A DNA stretch of 64,000 nucleotides from Paenibacillus alkaliterrae (GTDB lineage: Bacteria > Bacillota > Bacilli > Paenibacillales > Paenibacillaceae). The DNA lies in assembly GCF_021532375.1 (NCBI RefSeq), contig NZ_JAKGAP010000011.1, positions 1 through 64,000 on the forward strand, given 5' to 3'. Positions 1 through 6,621 of the stretch are shown here, in pieces. Made by a program: the position numbers and the translations under genes. Numbering within the stretch: the stretch's first letter is position 1; each line of letters begins with the position of its first letter. Below the pieces are notes generated by a model. The model had not been told where the DNA came from. It ran no database searches and saw nothing but the letters and a program-made list of their open reading frames with translations.

Positions 1-51
1 GGGGATAGCCTAATCCATATATTTGCCCGTTAGGGTGAAGTTCTTAGGAAT

Positions 52-87
52 CCCCTTCTTCAAAAATCAATTGATTTTAAGAAGGGG
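52..87. other. perfect hairpin before a two-codon reading frame
   Basis: A 9-bp stem (CCCCTTCTT / AAGAAGGGG) encloses an AT-rich palindrome. About 30 bases later a good ribosome binding site (AAGGAG) leads to an ATG that is followed by GCA and a TAA stop (about 129-137). This looks like a regulatory leader or the decayed start of a lost gene. No protein of useful length follows before the next terminator. Confidence 0.35.
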
Positions 88-150
88 TAGTTCAAAAAAT
101 CATTTTATCCAAATATAAGGAGAAAAAAATGGCATAACAGGTACGGCTTA

Positions 151-183
151 AAGGACAGTCGAATGATATTCGACTGTCCTTTT
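151..183 (-). terminator. intrinsic terminator after the nitrate transporter gene
   Basis: The stem AAGGACAGTCGAAT / ATTCGACTGTCCTT is almost perfectly paired. It lies just beyond the stop codon of the minus-strand transporter gene and is flanked by T on the + side and A on both sides, so it could act in both directions. Confidence 0.75.
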
Positions 184-200
184 CTCATCCTAGTATATAC

Positions 201-1433
201 TTAGAAATTAACACCGGTTTCCTTTGTAGCCCAAGACTTTCTCCAAGAGCGTGTTACTGCATAGAAAACAAGTGTCGAAACTAATACGATAGAACCAACA
301 ACAAGAAATCCAGTAACGTGAGTGCCTGTCGATTCTTTTAATGGACCGAGTATATATTTAGGAAGCAGAAATCCTCCTAAGCCGCCCGCAGCACCGACGA
401 TTCCAGTAACAACTCCGATTTCCTTGGAGAAACGTTGCGGTACAATCTGGAACACTGATCCGTTCCCCATACCGAGGCATGCCATCATAATACTCGTATA
501 AACAAGCATAACGAGGAATGAACTTGGCATTGTAGCAATCGCGAACGCACATAAAGTAATAATACTAAATAATAGGGTCAAGAATCGCATTCCGCCAACT
601 TTATCCGCTATCCAGCCGCCTACAGGCCGAAAGAAACTGCCAGCTATAACGGTAATGGTAACCAGGTAACCAACCTGTATTTTGGTTATTCCGCCTGGAT
701 TTACACCATCGCCATACACATCGTAGAAGAAAATGCTGAAGTAGCTGGCAAACCCGACAAAACCGCCAAATGTAACCGCGTAGAAGATGGAGAACCACCA
801 TGTGTCCGCAAATTTAAATACACTGAGGTAATCCTTCAAAGTTTTAGGTGCAGGCGCATTCGGAGCATCCTTGACTAAAATCGCAAAAATAACAATGACA
901 ATGACCAAAGGTATAATTGCCATTCCAAAAACATTGTGCCATCCGTAAGCTTGCGCTAGCTGCGGTCCGAAAAATGTAGCCAGCGCAGTACCGCTGTTGC
1001 CTGCTCCGGCAATCCCCATCGCCAGACCTTGATATTGTGGAGGATACCAGCGGCTGGCCAAGGAAAGCGATACGGCAAAGCTTGAGCCCGCGATACCGAG
1101 CAAGAACCCTATAGATTGAATTTGAAGCAAGCTGGTACCGCCGAGCCAACCCCAGAGAAGGGGAATGGTGGTAAGCACCATCCCGATAAGGCCTGCTTTT
1201 TTACAGCCTATCCGGTCCGCCAATATCCCCATCGGTATCCGGAAAATAGAACCGCCCAAAATGGGGATTGCTACCATGGTAGCTTTCTGGGTATCCGACA
1301 AACCGAAATCTTTAGTAATGTAGAGCGATAAAGCTCCGCAAAACACCCAAATCATAAAGCTTACATCAAAATAGAGGAAAGATGACAACAAACTTGGGAA
1401 ATGACCAGACTTACGAAAACTTTGTGCTTCCAT
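201..1433 (-). CDS. nasA: nitrate/nitrite MFS transporter (NarK/NasA type)
   Basis: A 410-residue major facilitator protein with about 12 hydrophobic segments. The loop after TM2 has the MFS signature (GILADRIGCKKAG), and the fifth-helix region carries the glycine-rich motif AGAGNSGTALATFFGP, typical of the nitrate/nitrite porter family. It would move nitrate in, or exchange nitrate and nitrite, across the cytoplasmic membrane for nitrogen assimilation. The start follows AAAGGAGG by 9 bases. No nitrate or nitrite reductase gene is in the window, so the gene stands alone between its own terminator and a long leader. That leader has a GlnR/TnrA-type box and two attenuator-like terminators, which fits control by nitrogen status and perhaps by nitrate itself. 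Family assignment is secure. Import versus export direction is not determined. Confidence 0.85.
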   Translation of the reverse strand: MEAQSFRKSGHFPSLLSSFLYFDVSFMIWVFCGALSLYITKDFGLSDTQKATMVAIPILGGSIFRIPMGILADRIGCKKAGLIGMVLTTIPLLWGWLGGTSLLQIQSIGFLLGIAGSSFAVSLSLASRWYPPQYQGLAMGIAGAGNSGTALATFFGPQLAQAYGWHNVFGMAIIPLVIVIVIFAILVKDAPNAPAPKTLKDYLSVFKFADTWWFSIFYAVTFGGFVGFASYFSIFFYDVYGDGVNPGGITKIQVGYLVTITVIAGSFFRPVGGWIADKVGGMRFLTLLFSIITLCAFAIATMPSSFLVMLVYTSIMMACLGMGNGSVFQIVPQRFSKEIGVVTGIVGAAGGLGGFLLPKYILGPLKESTGTHVTGFLVVGSIVLVSTLVFYAVTRSWRKSWATKETGVNF

Positions 1434-1595
1434 TTTTTATGCCTCCTTTAAATGATAAACCACTGTTCTCTTTTCCCGGCTAAATTGGAGCTTTGGCTGG
1501 GATCATTCGCGTTCGATGCTGCTGTTATAATCGATTTTTTACAACCGCTCTGCTTATTTCTTCGTAAACCCTCCATTTCTCGGCAGTAATTGGGC

Positions 1596-1649
1596 AAAAA
1601 GAGGCCGACTAACAGAACCGCATAAATGCGAATTCAGTTCATCGGCCTC
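1596..1649 (-). terminator. second leader terminator upstream of nasA
   Basis: On the minus strand GAGGCCGA pairs with TCGGCCTC around an internally folded loop and is followed at once by TTTTT. It lies within the transcribed leader, about 165 bases before the nasA start, so transcripts must pass it to express nasA. Its 5' arm overlaps the small hairpin at 1644-1655. Confidence 0.75.
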
Positions 1650-1679
1650 ATTGCCATAACAGCCACGCCGTCGTGACTG
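1644..1679 (-). promoter_or_regulatory. ANTAR-like hairpin pair, module 2
   Basis: On the minus strand a stable hairpin (CAGTCACG / CGTGGCTG, loop ACGG, 1660-1679) is followed by a 3-bp hairpin GGC-AATGAG-GCC (1644-1655). The second has a six-base loop with A at position 1 and G at position 4, the signature of RNAs bound by ANTAR antiterminators. Its 3' arm is part of the 5' arm of the terminator at 1596-1649, so the two structures exclude each other. The upstream hairpin has only a four-base loop and does not fit the ANTAR rule. Assignment is by pattern and position only. Confidence 0.45.
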
Positions 1680-1706
1680 ATTTTTTGAAAATCCATGTAA
1701 AATTAC

Positions 1707-1744
1707 AAAAAGCCTATCCTTACACTATGTTATTAGGATAGGCT
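1707..1744 (-). terminator. first leader terminator upstream of nasA
   Basis: On the minus strand AGCCTATCCT pairs perfectly with AGGATAGGCT and is followed by TTTTTGTAATTTT. It lies about 45-75 bases after the predicted transcription start. Its 5' arm overlaps the hexaloop hairpin at 1741-1752. Confidence 0.8.
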
Positions 1745-1774
1745 GCATTGCCGGGAGTTAACACATCATTGTGT
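1741..1774 (-). promoter_or_regulatory. ANTAR-like tandem hexaloop hairpins, module 1
   Basis: On the minus strand two small hairpins, ACAC-AATGAT-GTGT (1761-1774) and GGC-AATGCA-GCC (1741-1752), lie 8 bases apart. Both have six-base loops with A at position 1 and G at position 4. This is the described architecture for ANTAR-protein antitermination sites, where the second hairpin competes with the terminator. Here its GCC arm is shared with the terminator at 1707-1744. The stems are short (4 and 3 bp), which is the main weakness. No ANTAR protein is encoded in the window. Confidence 0.55.
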
Positions 1775-1792
1775 CGTTGAGCTTATGGAATT

Positions 1793-1821
1793 ACTATAAA
1801 TCGCTTTTTGTTTCATGTCAA
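1793..1821 (-). promoter_or_regulatory. sigma-A promoter of nasA
   Basis: On the minus strand a consensus TTGACA (1816-1821) is separated by 17 bases from TATAGT (1793-1798). Transcription would start near 1786, giving a leader of about 350 bases before the nasA start codon. Confidence 0.75.
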
Positions 1822-1832
1822 CAAATATAACA
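1816..1832. promoter_or_regulatory. GlnR/TnrA-type nitrogen-control box
   Basis: TGTCAACAAATATAACA matches the 17-bp GlnR/TnrA consensus TGTNANAWWWTMTNACA at every position but one. It overlaps the -35 element of the nasA promoter, with its centre near -38, which is more typical of repression than of TnrA activation. Nitrogen regulation of a nitrate transporter is biologically consistent. Confidence 0.65.
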
Positions 1833-1979
1833 TAGAAATTGAAAAAAATAATTTTAAGGTCTTTATGCAGGGATAAAGCCTTCTATTGTTAGGTTACATA
1901 ACACGAAATGCTATTGATTCCAAAGATATTGAGAAAATAAGGTCATGCAGAAGAGATATTATGTTACATTTACTTTCAA

Positions 1980-2530
1980 CCGTCGGAGCCGAGTCCAGCA
2001 TCAAAGACGGCATCTATCGGCCGGAATACCGATGTAAGCGTTAAGGTGACGGATTCGAGCGGCGATTCGATGGATATTATCTCTAATGCTGTAGACCGTG
2101 AACCGCCGCTCGAATTGAATCCGGCGGGCGAGACCGCTTTTAGCGAGGGAGCAGAGGGTAAGGTCAAGGAAAAAGACGGAGAGTACTTTGTTACCGATGC
2201 TGAGGGGATGTTCCCGTATCATCGTTTCAACTTTAAGCTGGACAAGGCGCCTGCGGCGACCGACGAAGTGAAGGTTGTATGGGAAGGGCATTCCCTGCCT
2301 GGCCGGCAGGTCACGATGTATACCTTCGCGGGGGATATGGTGCGAAATAAGCAGATCCATGTCTTGATCCAGGATCTTCTGCTCGATTATATCGATGTGA
2401 ATGTCTATACCCAAGATACTACTGGTACGCCGATGTGAAGGACGCTTACGGAGGTCATATGGTATCGGACATTTGGTCCTTTTCGACAGGAATCTTCGGC
2501 AATCCGAAAAGCAAGTCATCTAAGGATTGA
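1980..2530 (+). pseudogene. fragment of a repeat-containing surface protein, frameshifted
   Basis: An open frame without a plausible start encodes about 145 residues (VSVKVTDSSGDSMDIIS onward) rich in beta-strand-like sequence. It then stops at 2436. Shifting frame near 2415 continues with YYWYADVKDAYGGHMVSDIW and a SFSTG ending, the usual C-terminal strand of Ig/fibronectin-like domains in large extracellular Paenibacillus proteins. The reading ends at 2530. Upstream coding sequence, signal peptide and the rest of the protein are missing. This looks like the decayed 3' end of a surface or secreted protein gene. The family cannot be named more precisely. Confidence 0.5.
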
Positions 2531-2801
2531 TGGAATTCGAATAAATCGCTCCTGCAATATCCGGTATTTCCATGAAAAAGCGGGCGGATACGTCTTTTAT
2601 ATATGAATTTAGATTATACGTTCTCCGTACCGGTTGAGTCCTATTCCAGAACGCGGCATTTACCGTTTCGGGTCTCATCGCGTTGACAGGCTTTAATTGG
2701 TTTTTCGAACGCGTATTATTCTAGCCGCTCACTCCGGTCACCGAGATACAACCATGGAAAGGGAGCACTAGGAATGAGCGCCTTATGCTGCGCGCAGCCA
2801 C

Positions 2802-3080
2802 TCAAGCGGTACTCTGGAACAGCATTCTATTGTTCTCGCACCATGCCTGCCATTCGGCATTGGGATTACGCTGCGGGCGTTTCTGCTGAGGAATGCCTTG
2901 CTGCAGCGTTTCATTATTAAACTGCCTATCCGGTAAGATGGATAACGATCGTTTCTCGACAACGTGTGCTTCAAACGAAAAGATTAAACCAAGACAGGCT
3001 GTACCCGTATTTGACGGCTTACTATCGGTTTGAATGATTAGCTTCATAAGATTCCAGAAAAAAAGGAAAATCGTTCTCAT
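2802..3080 (-). CDS. small protein of unknown function, paralogue A
   Basis: A 92-residue protein with a hydrophobic, aromatic N-terminus (IFLFFWNLM), a central ACLG...SFEA segment and a C-terminal block WCENNRMLFQSTA. The start is convincing: GGGAGGA lies 7 bases before ATG. It is the downstream member of a tandem pair with the gene at 3173-3454. By hand alignment 49 of 92 positions are identical, including both ends and the SILP.RQ motif, and there is one single-residue gap. Preservation of length, ribosome binding site and protein sequence argues that both are expressed genes rather than chance frames. I do not recognise the family. The N-terminus could be a membrane or secretion segment. 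Confidence 0.6.
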   Translation of the reverse strand: MRTIFLFFWNLMKLIIQTDSKPSNTGTACLGLIFSFEAHVVEKRSLSILPDRQFNNETLQQGIPQQKRPQRNPNAEWQAWCENNRMLFQSTA

Positions 3081-3172
3081 TTTTTTATTCCTCCCAATCG
3101 AATAATAGGTTAATCATGTTTTGCCAACAACATATCAACGAAAGTTAGAAACATCAATCCCGTTCGGGTGCC

Positions 3173-3454
3173 TTAAGCAGTGCTCTGGAATAACATTTTA
3201 TTGTTCTCGCACCATATCTGCCATTCTGTGCGAGGGTTGCGGTTCGGGTGTATATGCATAGGGATAAGTTGCGGCGGCGGATCGTCATGCTTCTGCCTGT
3301 TCGGCAGGATGGATACCGTGTGTTTTTCCGTCATGTACGCTTCGAACGAATAAACGAAACCAAGACATGCGGGCTTACCCTTATCAGACTGTTTTGTAGG
3401 GGTTCGTTTGTCTACCATCATCAGTTTCCAGATGAATAAAATAATAGCTATCAT
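3173..3454 (-). CDS. small protein of unknown function, paralogue B
   Basis: A 93-residue protein, the upstream copy of the tandem pair. GGGAGGA lies 6-7 bases before its ATG, in nearly the same sequence context as paralogue A (TTGGGAGGAAT). The N-terminus is hydrophobic (IAIILFIWKLMM). It shares the PACLG, SFEA, EK, SILP-RQ, IP, NP..EWQ and WCENNKMLFQSTA blocks with A. The middle segments (residues 55-68) diverge most. There are 92 bases between the two genes and no terminator, so they may be co-transcribed. No function can be assigned. Confidence 0.6.
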   Translation of the reverse strand: MIAIILFIWKLMMVDKRTPTKQSDKGKPACLGFVYSFEAYMTEKHTVSILPNRQKHDDPPPQLIPMHIHPNRNPRTEWQIWCENNKMLFQSTA

Positions 3455-3669
3455 TTTTCCATTCCTCCCAACCTAGTATTAAGAGTTAACTAGATTATAC
3501 CAAGCTTGAATTGGAACTTCTGTCGAGTTGTGGTCTATGCAAATAAAAATATTTAGACAAAAATCTTCGTCCGTATATCGGCGCATGGAGCGGGTTTAAC
3601 TCATTTTATAGGATGGCAGCATAGAAGGGTTGGTCGTATTCGCAACAAAAATCGAGATCTTGATGTAGG

Positions 3670-3843
3670 AATGTGCTGTAACATTATGTTGGAAAAAAAG
3701 CAACTTAAGCTCTATTATGCGCCGCCGACCTTAAACAGGGCTCCAACACCCCGCGGATCTGAAATAGATCTAAAAACTAGCTCTATTACCTCCAAGCCAA
3801 CCCAAATTGCAAATATAGAGCTAGAAATTAGCCCAATTACCTT
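3670..3843 (+). repeat. dispersed palindromic repeat, copy 1
   Basis: The segment holds two short near-palindromes (AATAGATCTAAAAACTAGC and ATAGAGCTAGAAATTAGCC) separated by about 35 bases. They are preceded by a CTCTATTA..GC.CC.CC stretch and a small stem-loop. The same order of modules recurs at 35127-35270 and, inverted and tandem, at 52845-53125. The reading frame crossing it is therefore not treated as a gene. Confidence 0.55.
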
Positions 3844-3905
3844 CTGGTGGAAAGCAGCAGGGTGTGATAGAATCGAGACAAATTGACAGAAGAGGTGATC
3901 TGCTC

Positions 3906-4646
3906 TTGATAGGCCGTAGCGGCAATCCTACATTGAAAGACCGTACTTTTGATCAAAAGGGGAGTTATTCTTTACAAGATGCAATGACGATCGAAGGTAC
4001 CGTGAATAAGGCGTTCATAACGCTGGCAGTGCTCCTTGGAGGGGCATTCGCCGCATGGTCTATGTATGCCAACGGTCAGAACGTGTTTCCTTATGCTATC
4101 GGCGGTGCGGTCATTGGATTTATTCTTGCTCTGGTGATCAGCTTTAAACCTGCGGCTGCTCCGTACCTGGTGCCGGTATATGCGGTATGCGAGGGACTCT
4201 TCCTTGGAGCTCTCTCCGCGAATTACGAATCGCTTTACAATGGAATTACGCTGCAGGCCGCTTTATTAACGATGTGCGTGTTCATTGCTTTGCTTCTGGC
4301 TTACAAAACCAGATTGATAAAGGCGACGAAAAATTTCAGGCTCGGCGTTTTTGCTGCTACGGCAGGCATTGCGCTAGTTTACTTGCTGAGCTTTGTTCTT
4401 GGCTTTTTCGGCATCACGGTTCCTTATCTGCACGATAATAGCTTGATCGGTATCGGCATATCGCTCATTATCGTCATCGTCGCAGCGCTGAATCTCGTTC
4501 TTGATTTCGATTTCATTGAAACCGGCGCGCAGCAAGGCGCTCCGAAATATATGGAATGGTACGGGGCATTCGGCATGATGGTTACGCTGGTGTGGCTGTA
4601 TATTGAGATGCTCCGCCTTCTCTCCAAGCTGTGGAGTCGAGATTAA
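3906..4646 (+). CDS. Bax inhibitor-1/YccA-like membrane protein
   Basis: A 246-residue integral membrane protein of the Bax-inhibitor-1 (YccA/YetJ-like) family, with a soluble N-terminus of about 30 residues and seven predicted membrane segments. Family features include the ALLTMCVFIALL region, the LNLVLDFDFIETGAQQGAPKYMEW block with its conserved acidic residues, and the closing TLVWLYIEMLRLL helix. Bacterial relatives are pH-sensitive calcium leak channels or interact with FtsH. Which applies here is unknown. I chose the TTG start because AGAGGTGAT lies 6 bases upstream. The frame extends 14 codons further 5', but those codons lack a ribosome site. The gene is monocistronic, with two terminators downstream. 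Confidence 0.85.
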   Translation: MIGRSGNPTLKDRTFDQKGSYSLQDAMTIEGTVNKAFITLAVLLGGAFAAWSMYANGQNVFPYAIGGAVIGFILALVISFKPAAAPYLVPVYAVCEGLFLGALSANYESLYNGITLQAALLTMCVFIALLLAYKTRLIKATKNFRLGVFAATAGIALVYLLSFVLGFFGITVPYLHDNSLIGIGISLIIVIVAALNLVLDFDFIETGAQQGAPKYMEWYGAFGMMVTLVWLYIEMLRLLSKLWSRD

Positions 4647-4758
4647 AGTTATGGTAAAAGTATCCGACTGAAAAAAATTATAGGGGCAATGGATTGAAGA
4701 CAAGTTTGGTGTATTATGGCAAATCAGTATGGAGCCGGGTACTTCTCAGAAATAAATC

Positions 4759-4804
4759 AAACAGCCTTCCCGTCAGCCTTTGCTGCAGGAAGGCTGTTTT
4801 TTTG
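4759..4804 (+). terminator. intrinsic terminator after the BI-1-like gene
   Basis: AAACAGCCTTCC pairs with GGAAGGCTGTTT and is followed by a run of T. Confidence 0.85.
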
Positions 4805-4828
4805 TTAACGGTCTCCCAAAATAAAAGT

Positions 4829-4867
4829 AAAAACAACCTTCTATTCAAATATAGAAGGTTGTTTTTC
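4829..4867. terminator. bidirectional intrinsic terminator
   Basis: A 15-bp perfect stem (AAACAACCTTCTAT / ATAGAAGGTTGTTT) has an A-run on its left and a T-run on its right. It can end transcription from either side and separates the BI-1-like gene from the relics downstream. Confidence 0.8.
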
Positions 4868-4934
4868 ATTTTTCTGAATTTTCTAAACGATTTCTTTATA
4901 TTTTGATGACATTGCAAACGACAGGTACAAACTG

Positions 4935-5156
4935 AATGAGCGTCTACCGTTAGAAGCCCAATTGTACAGTCGTTTTAGAGAAAACCGGTATACGATCAGA
5001 CAAGCTTTAGACATTCTTTTGTACAAAGGCGTCATTCGTTCGCATCAAGGCAAAGGTTATTATAACCGGATTCCGAACCTTCCAAGCCATTTACCCTACG
5101 GCGCTAGAGGCCAGTTATTTAAATGTACCGTCGAACATTACTCTGCTTCATATTGA
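4935..5156 (+). pseudogene. GntR-family regulator fragment (PhnF-like)
   Basis: The frame reads LPLEAQLYSRFRENRYTIRQ and continues ALDILLYKGVIRSHQGKGYY, a complete recognition helix and wing of a GntR winged-helix domain. The wording is closest to PhnF-type regulators of phosphonate genes. The helix 1 region and start codon are missing, and the ligand-binding domain is lost: the frame drifts into unrelated sequence and stops at 5156. A neighbouring frame (about 5118-5190) reads VPSNITLLHIESVM, possibly a scrap of the effector domain. No active product is expected. Confidence 0.6.
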
Positions 5157-5178
5157 AAGCGTCATGGGGGATGGCGAT

Positions 5179-5256
5179 ATGCGCCTGGTCAAGGGTAAGC
5201 TCGCGTTAATTTCTGTCGTTATTGCAGCATTGGCACTGTCCGGCTGCGGGAACTAG
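5179..5256 (+). pseudogene. orphan lipoprotein signal peptide (possible binding-protein relic)
   Basis: A 25-codon frame starts MRLVKGKLALISVV and runs through a hydrophobic stretch to the lipobox LSGC, then stops two residues later. It is a textbook lipoprotein signal peptide with no mature protein. Lying right after a PhnF-like fragment, it could be what remains of a phosphonate-binding protein gene (PhnD type). That link is inference. It ends 1 base before the convergent glycosyltransferase gene. Confidence 0.4.
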
Positions 5257-5257
5257 C

Positions 5258-6415
5258 TTAAGCGGAGAAAATACGGTGCGACCTTCCGATTCTGCGCGCT
5301 TCAATAATATGCTCGTAGTCCTCCAGAAGTTTGTCGAACACGCTGCTCCAGGAACGGCTAAGCGCCAAACGCCGGGATTCGCGACTGTATGCAGCGAGCT
5401 GCTCCGGGTTTTCTGCCCACATGGTAATCGCTTTAACAAAAGACGCCGGATTGCGGGGCTCACAAAGCAAACCGCTACGGCCGGGTACAACAATTTCCTT
5501 TACTCCGCCGGCGTTGGCTCCGATCACCGGCAAGCCGGATGCCATGGCCTCAAGTACAACGTTCCCGAAAGTTTCGCTGCTGGACGGAAAAACAAACATA
5601 TCTGCCGAAGCGTAGAGCTGAGCCAGTTCTTCGCCATGCTTGTAGCCTGTAAACGTGACATTGGCGGTTGCCTGCTTCTGCAGCTCCGGCTGATTGGGGC
5701 CTTCCCCTACGATGAGCCAATGAATATGCGGTTTCAAGGATTCGGGCAGCTCATGCATAACGACGGAGAGCGTATCGATATCCTTTTCGGGTGCTATGCG
5801 CCCAACGTAGAGCAATAACAGCGGAGCTGTAATGCCGTATCGCTCACGGACCGACAGGCTCCGTTTGTCAGGTGTGTATTGCTGGCAGTCTACACCCCTG
5901 GACCAAAGGCGCAGCCGGTAAAACCCTTGATCGCGAAGCGTATCTATCGTTTCATGAGAAGGAGCGAAGATGGCATCGCACGAACGATGAAACCATTTCA
6001 TGTAGGACCAATAGAGGGGGACCATTCTTTGCATCCGGTAATGTTCAAGATATCGGTCGAAATGAGTATGGTAAGATGCAGCATGGGCAATTTGGTGCTT
6101 TTGGGCAAAGCGGAGTCCGGTTAGGCCGATGTTGAATGGAGTGGCCAAATGGAGCAAATCGGGTTTAAAGGATAGAAGTTCATTGCGTATAGCCGCCATA
6201 TTGGGCATGGCGAGCCTGCATTCAGGGTACAGAAAGAACGGTATGCTTGCAATGGGGCGAACCGGGCTGGCGTAAGCATCTTCTTGGGGACATTTCGGTG
6301 TAAAGACGAGATGCTCAACGCCGCGCCGCTGCAAATGATCGATTAACCTTTGGAGTGTGCGAGCAACACCGTTGATTTGAGGAAGAAAGGTATCGGTAAA
6401 TAACGCAAGCCGCAT
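5258..6415 (-). CDS. GT4-family glycosyltransferase
   Basis: A 385-residue GT-B fold glycosyltransferase. The N-terminal domain opens with MRLALFTDTFLPQINGVART, the acceptor-domain signature of the mannosyltransferase-like (MgtA/PimB) branch. The C-terminal domain has the donor-site motif FVFPSSSETFGNVVLEAMASGLPVIG with the EX7E glutamates. It would transfer a sugar from a nucleotide-sugar to a lipid or cell-wall acceptor at the inner face of the membrane. The true start is the internal ATG at 6415, preceded by GGGAGGA with a 6-base gap. A Pho-box-like repeat lies about 57 bases upstream, which would suit remodelling of lipids or wall polymers when phosphate is scarce. Donor and acceptor are unknown. 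Confidence 0.85.
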   Translation of the reverse strand: MRLALFTDTFLPQINGVARTLQRLIDHLQRRGVEHLVFTPKCPQEDAYASPVRPIASIPFFLYPECRLAMPNMAAIRNELLSFKPDLLHLATPFNIGLTGLRFAQKHQIAHAASYHTHFDRYLEHYRMQRMVPLYWSYMKWFHRSCDAIFAPSHETIDTLRDQGFYRLRLWSRGVDCQQYTPDKRSLSVRERYGITAPLLLLYVGRIAPEKDIDTLSVVMHELPESLKPHIHWLIVGEGPNQPELQKQATANVTFTGYKHGEELAQLYASADMFVFPSSSETFGNVVLEAMASGLPVIGANAGGVKEIVVPGRSGLLCEPRNPASFVKAITMWAENPEQLAAYSRESRRLALSRSWSSVFDKLLEDYEHIIEARRIGRSHRIFSA

Positions 6416-6471
6416 CAATATTCCTCCCAACACTGTTTTACCTATATCGTATCAGGCTTTCGTTTGATGGG

Positions 6472-6488
6472 GGTTAACGTTATGTTAA
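6472..6488 (-). promoter_or_regulatory. Pho-box-like direct repeat upstream of the glycosyltransferase
   Basis: On the coding (minus) strand TTAACA and TTAACC lie exactly 5 bases apart, matching the PhoP consensus TTAACA-N5-TTAACA. A weaker third unit (TTATTA, 6494-6499) keeps the 11-bp period. A -10-like TACGAT lies 20 bases downstream, the usual PhoP-activated spacing. Only one strong pair is present. Confidence 0.4.
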
Positions 6489-6621
6489 GTAAATAATAAG
6501 ATGTTTGGGCATAAGCTGAGCCTGGGTAGGACTAACTCCGCCGAACGATGCATATTATTCAAAAGTTGGGTAAGTGAAATAGGGTCAACTTTTCATACCA
6601 AGGAACGAAAGGGAGTGAAGC

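Noticed and set aside
2568..2725. Hydrophobic scrap NAAFTVSGLIALTGFNWFFE in an intergenic region
   Set aside because: Only about 28 codons without start or homologous context. It could be a membrane-protein relic or chance.
3671..3886. 71-codon + strand frame before the BI-1-like gene
   Set aside because: It runs through repeat copy 1 and into the next gene's start, with no ribosome site or recognisable sequence.
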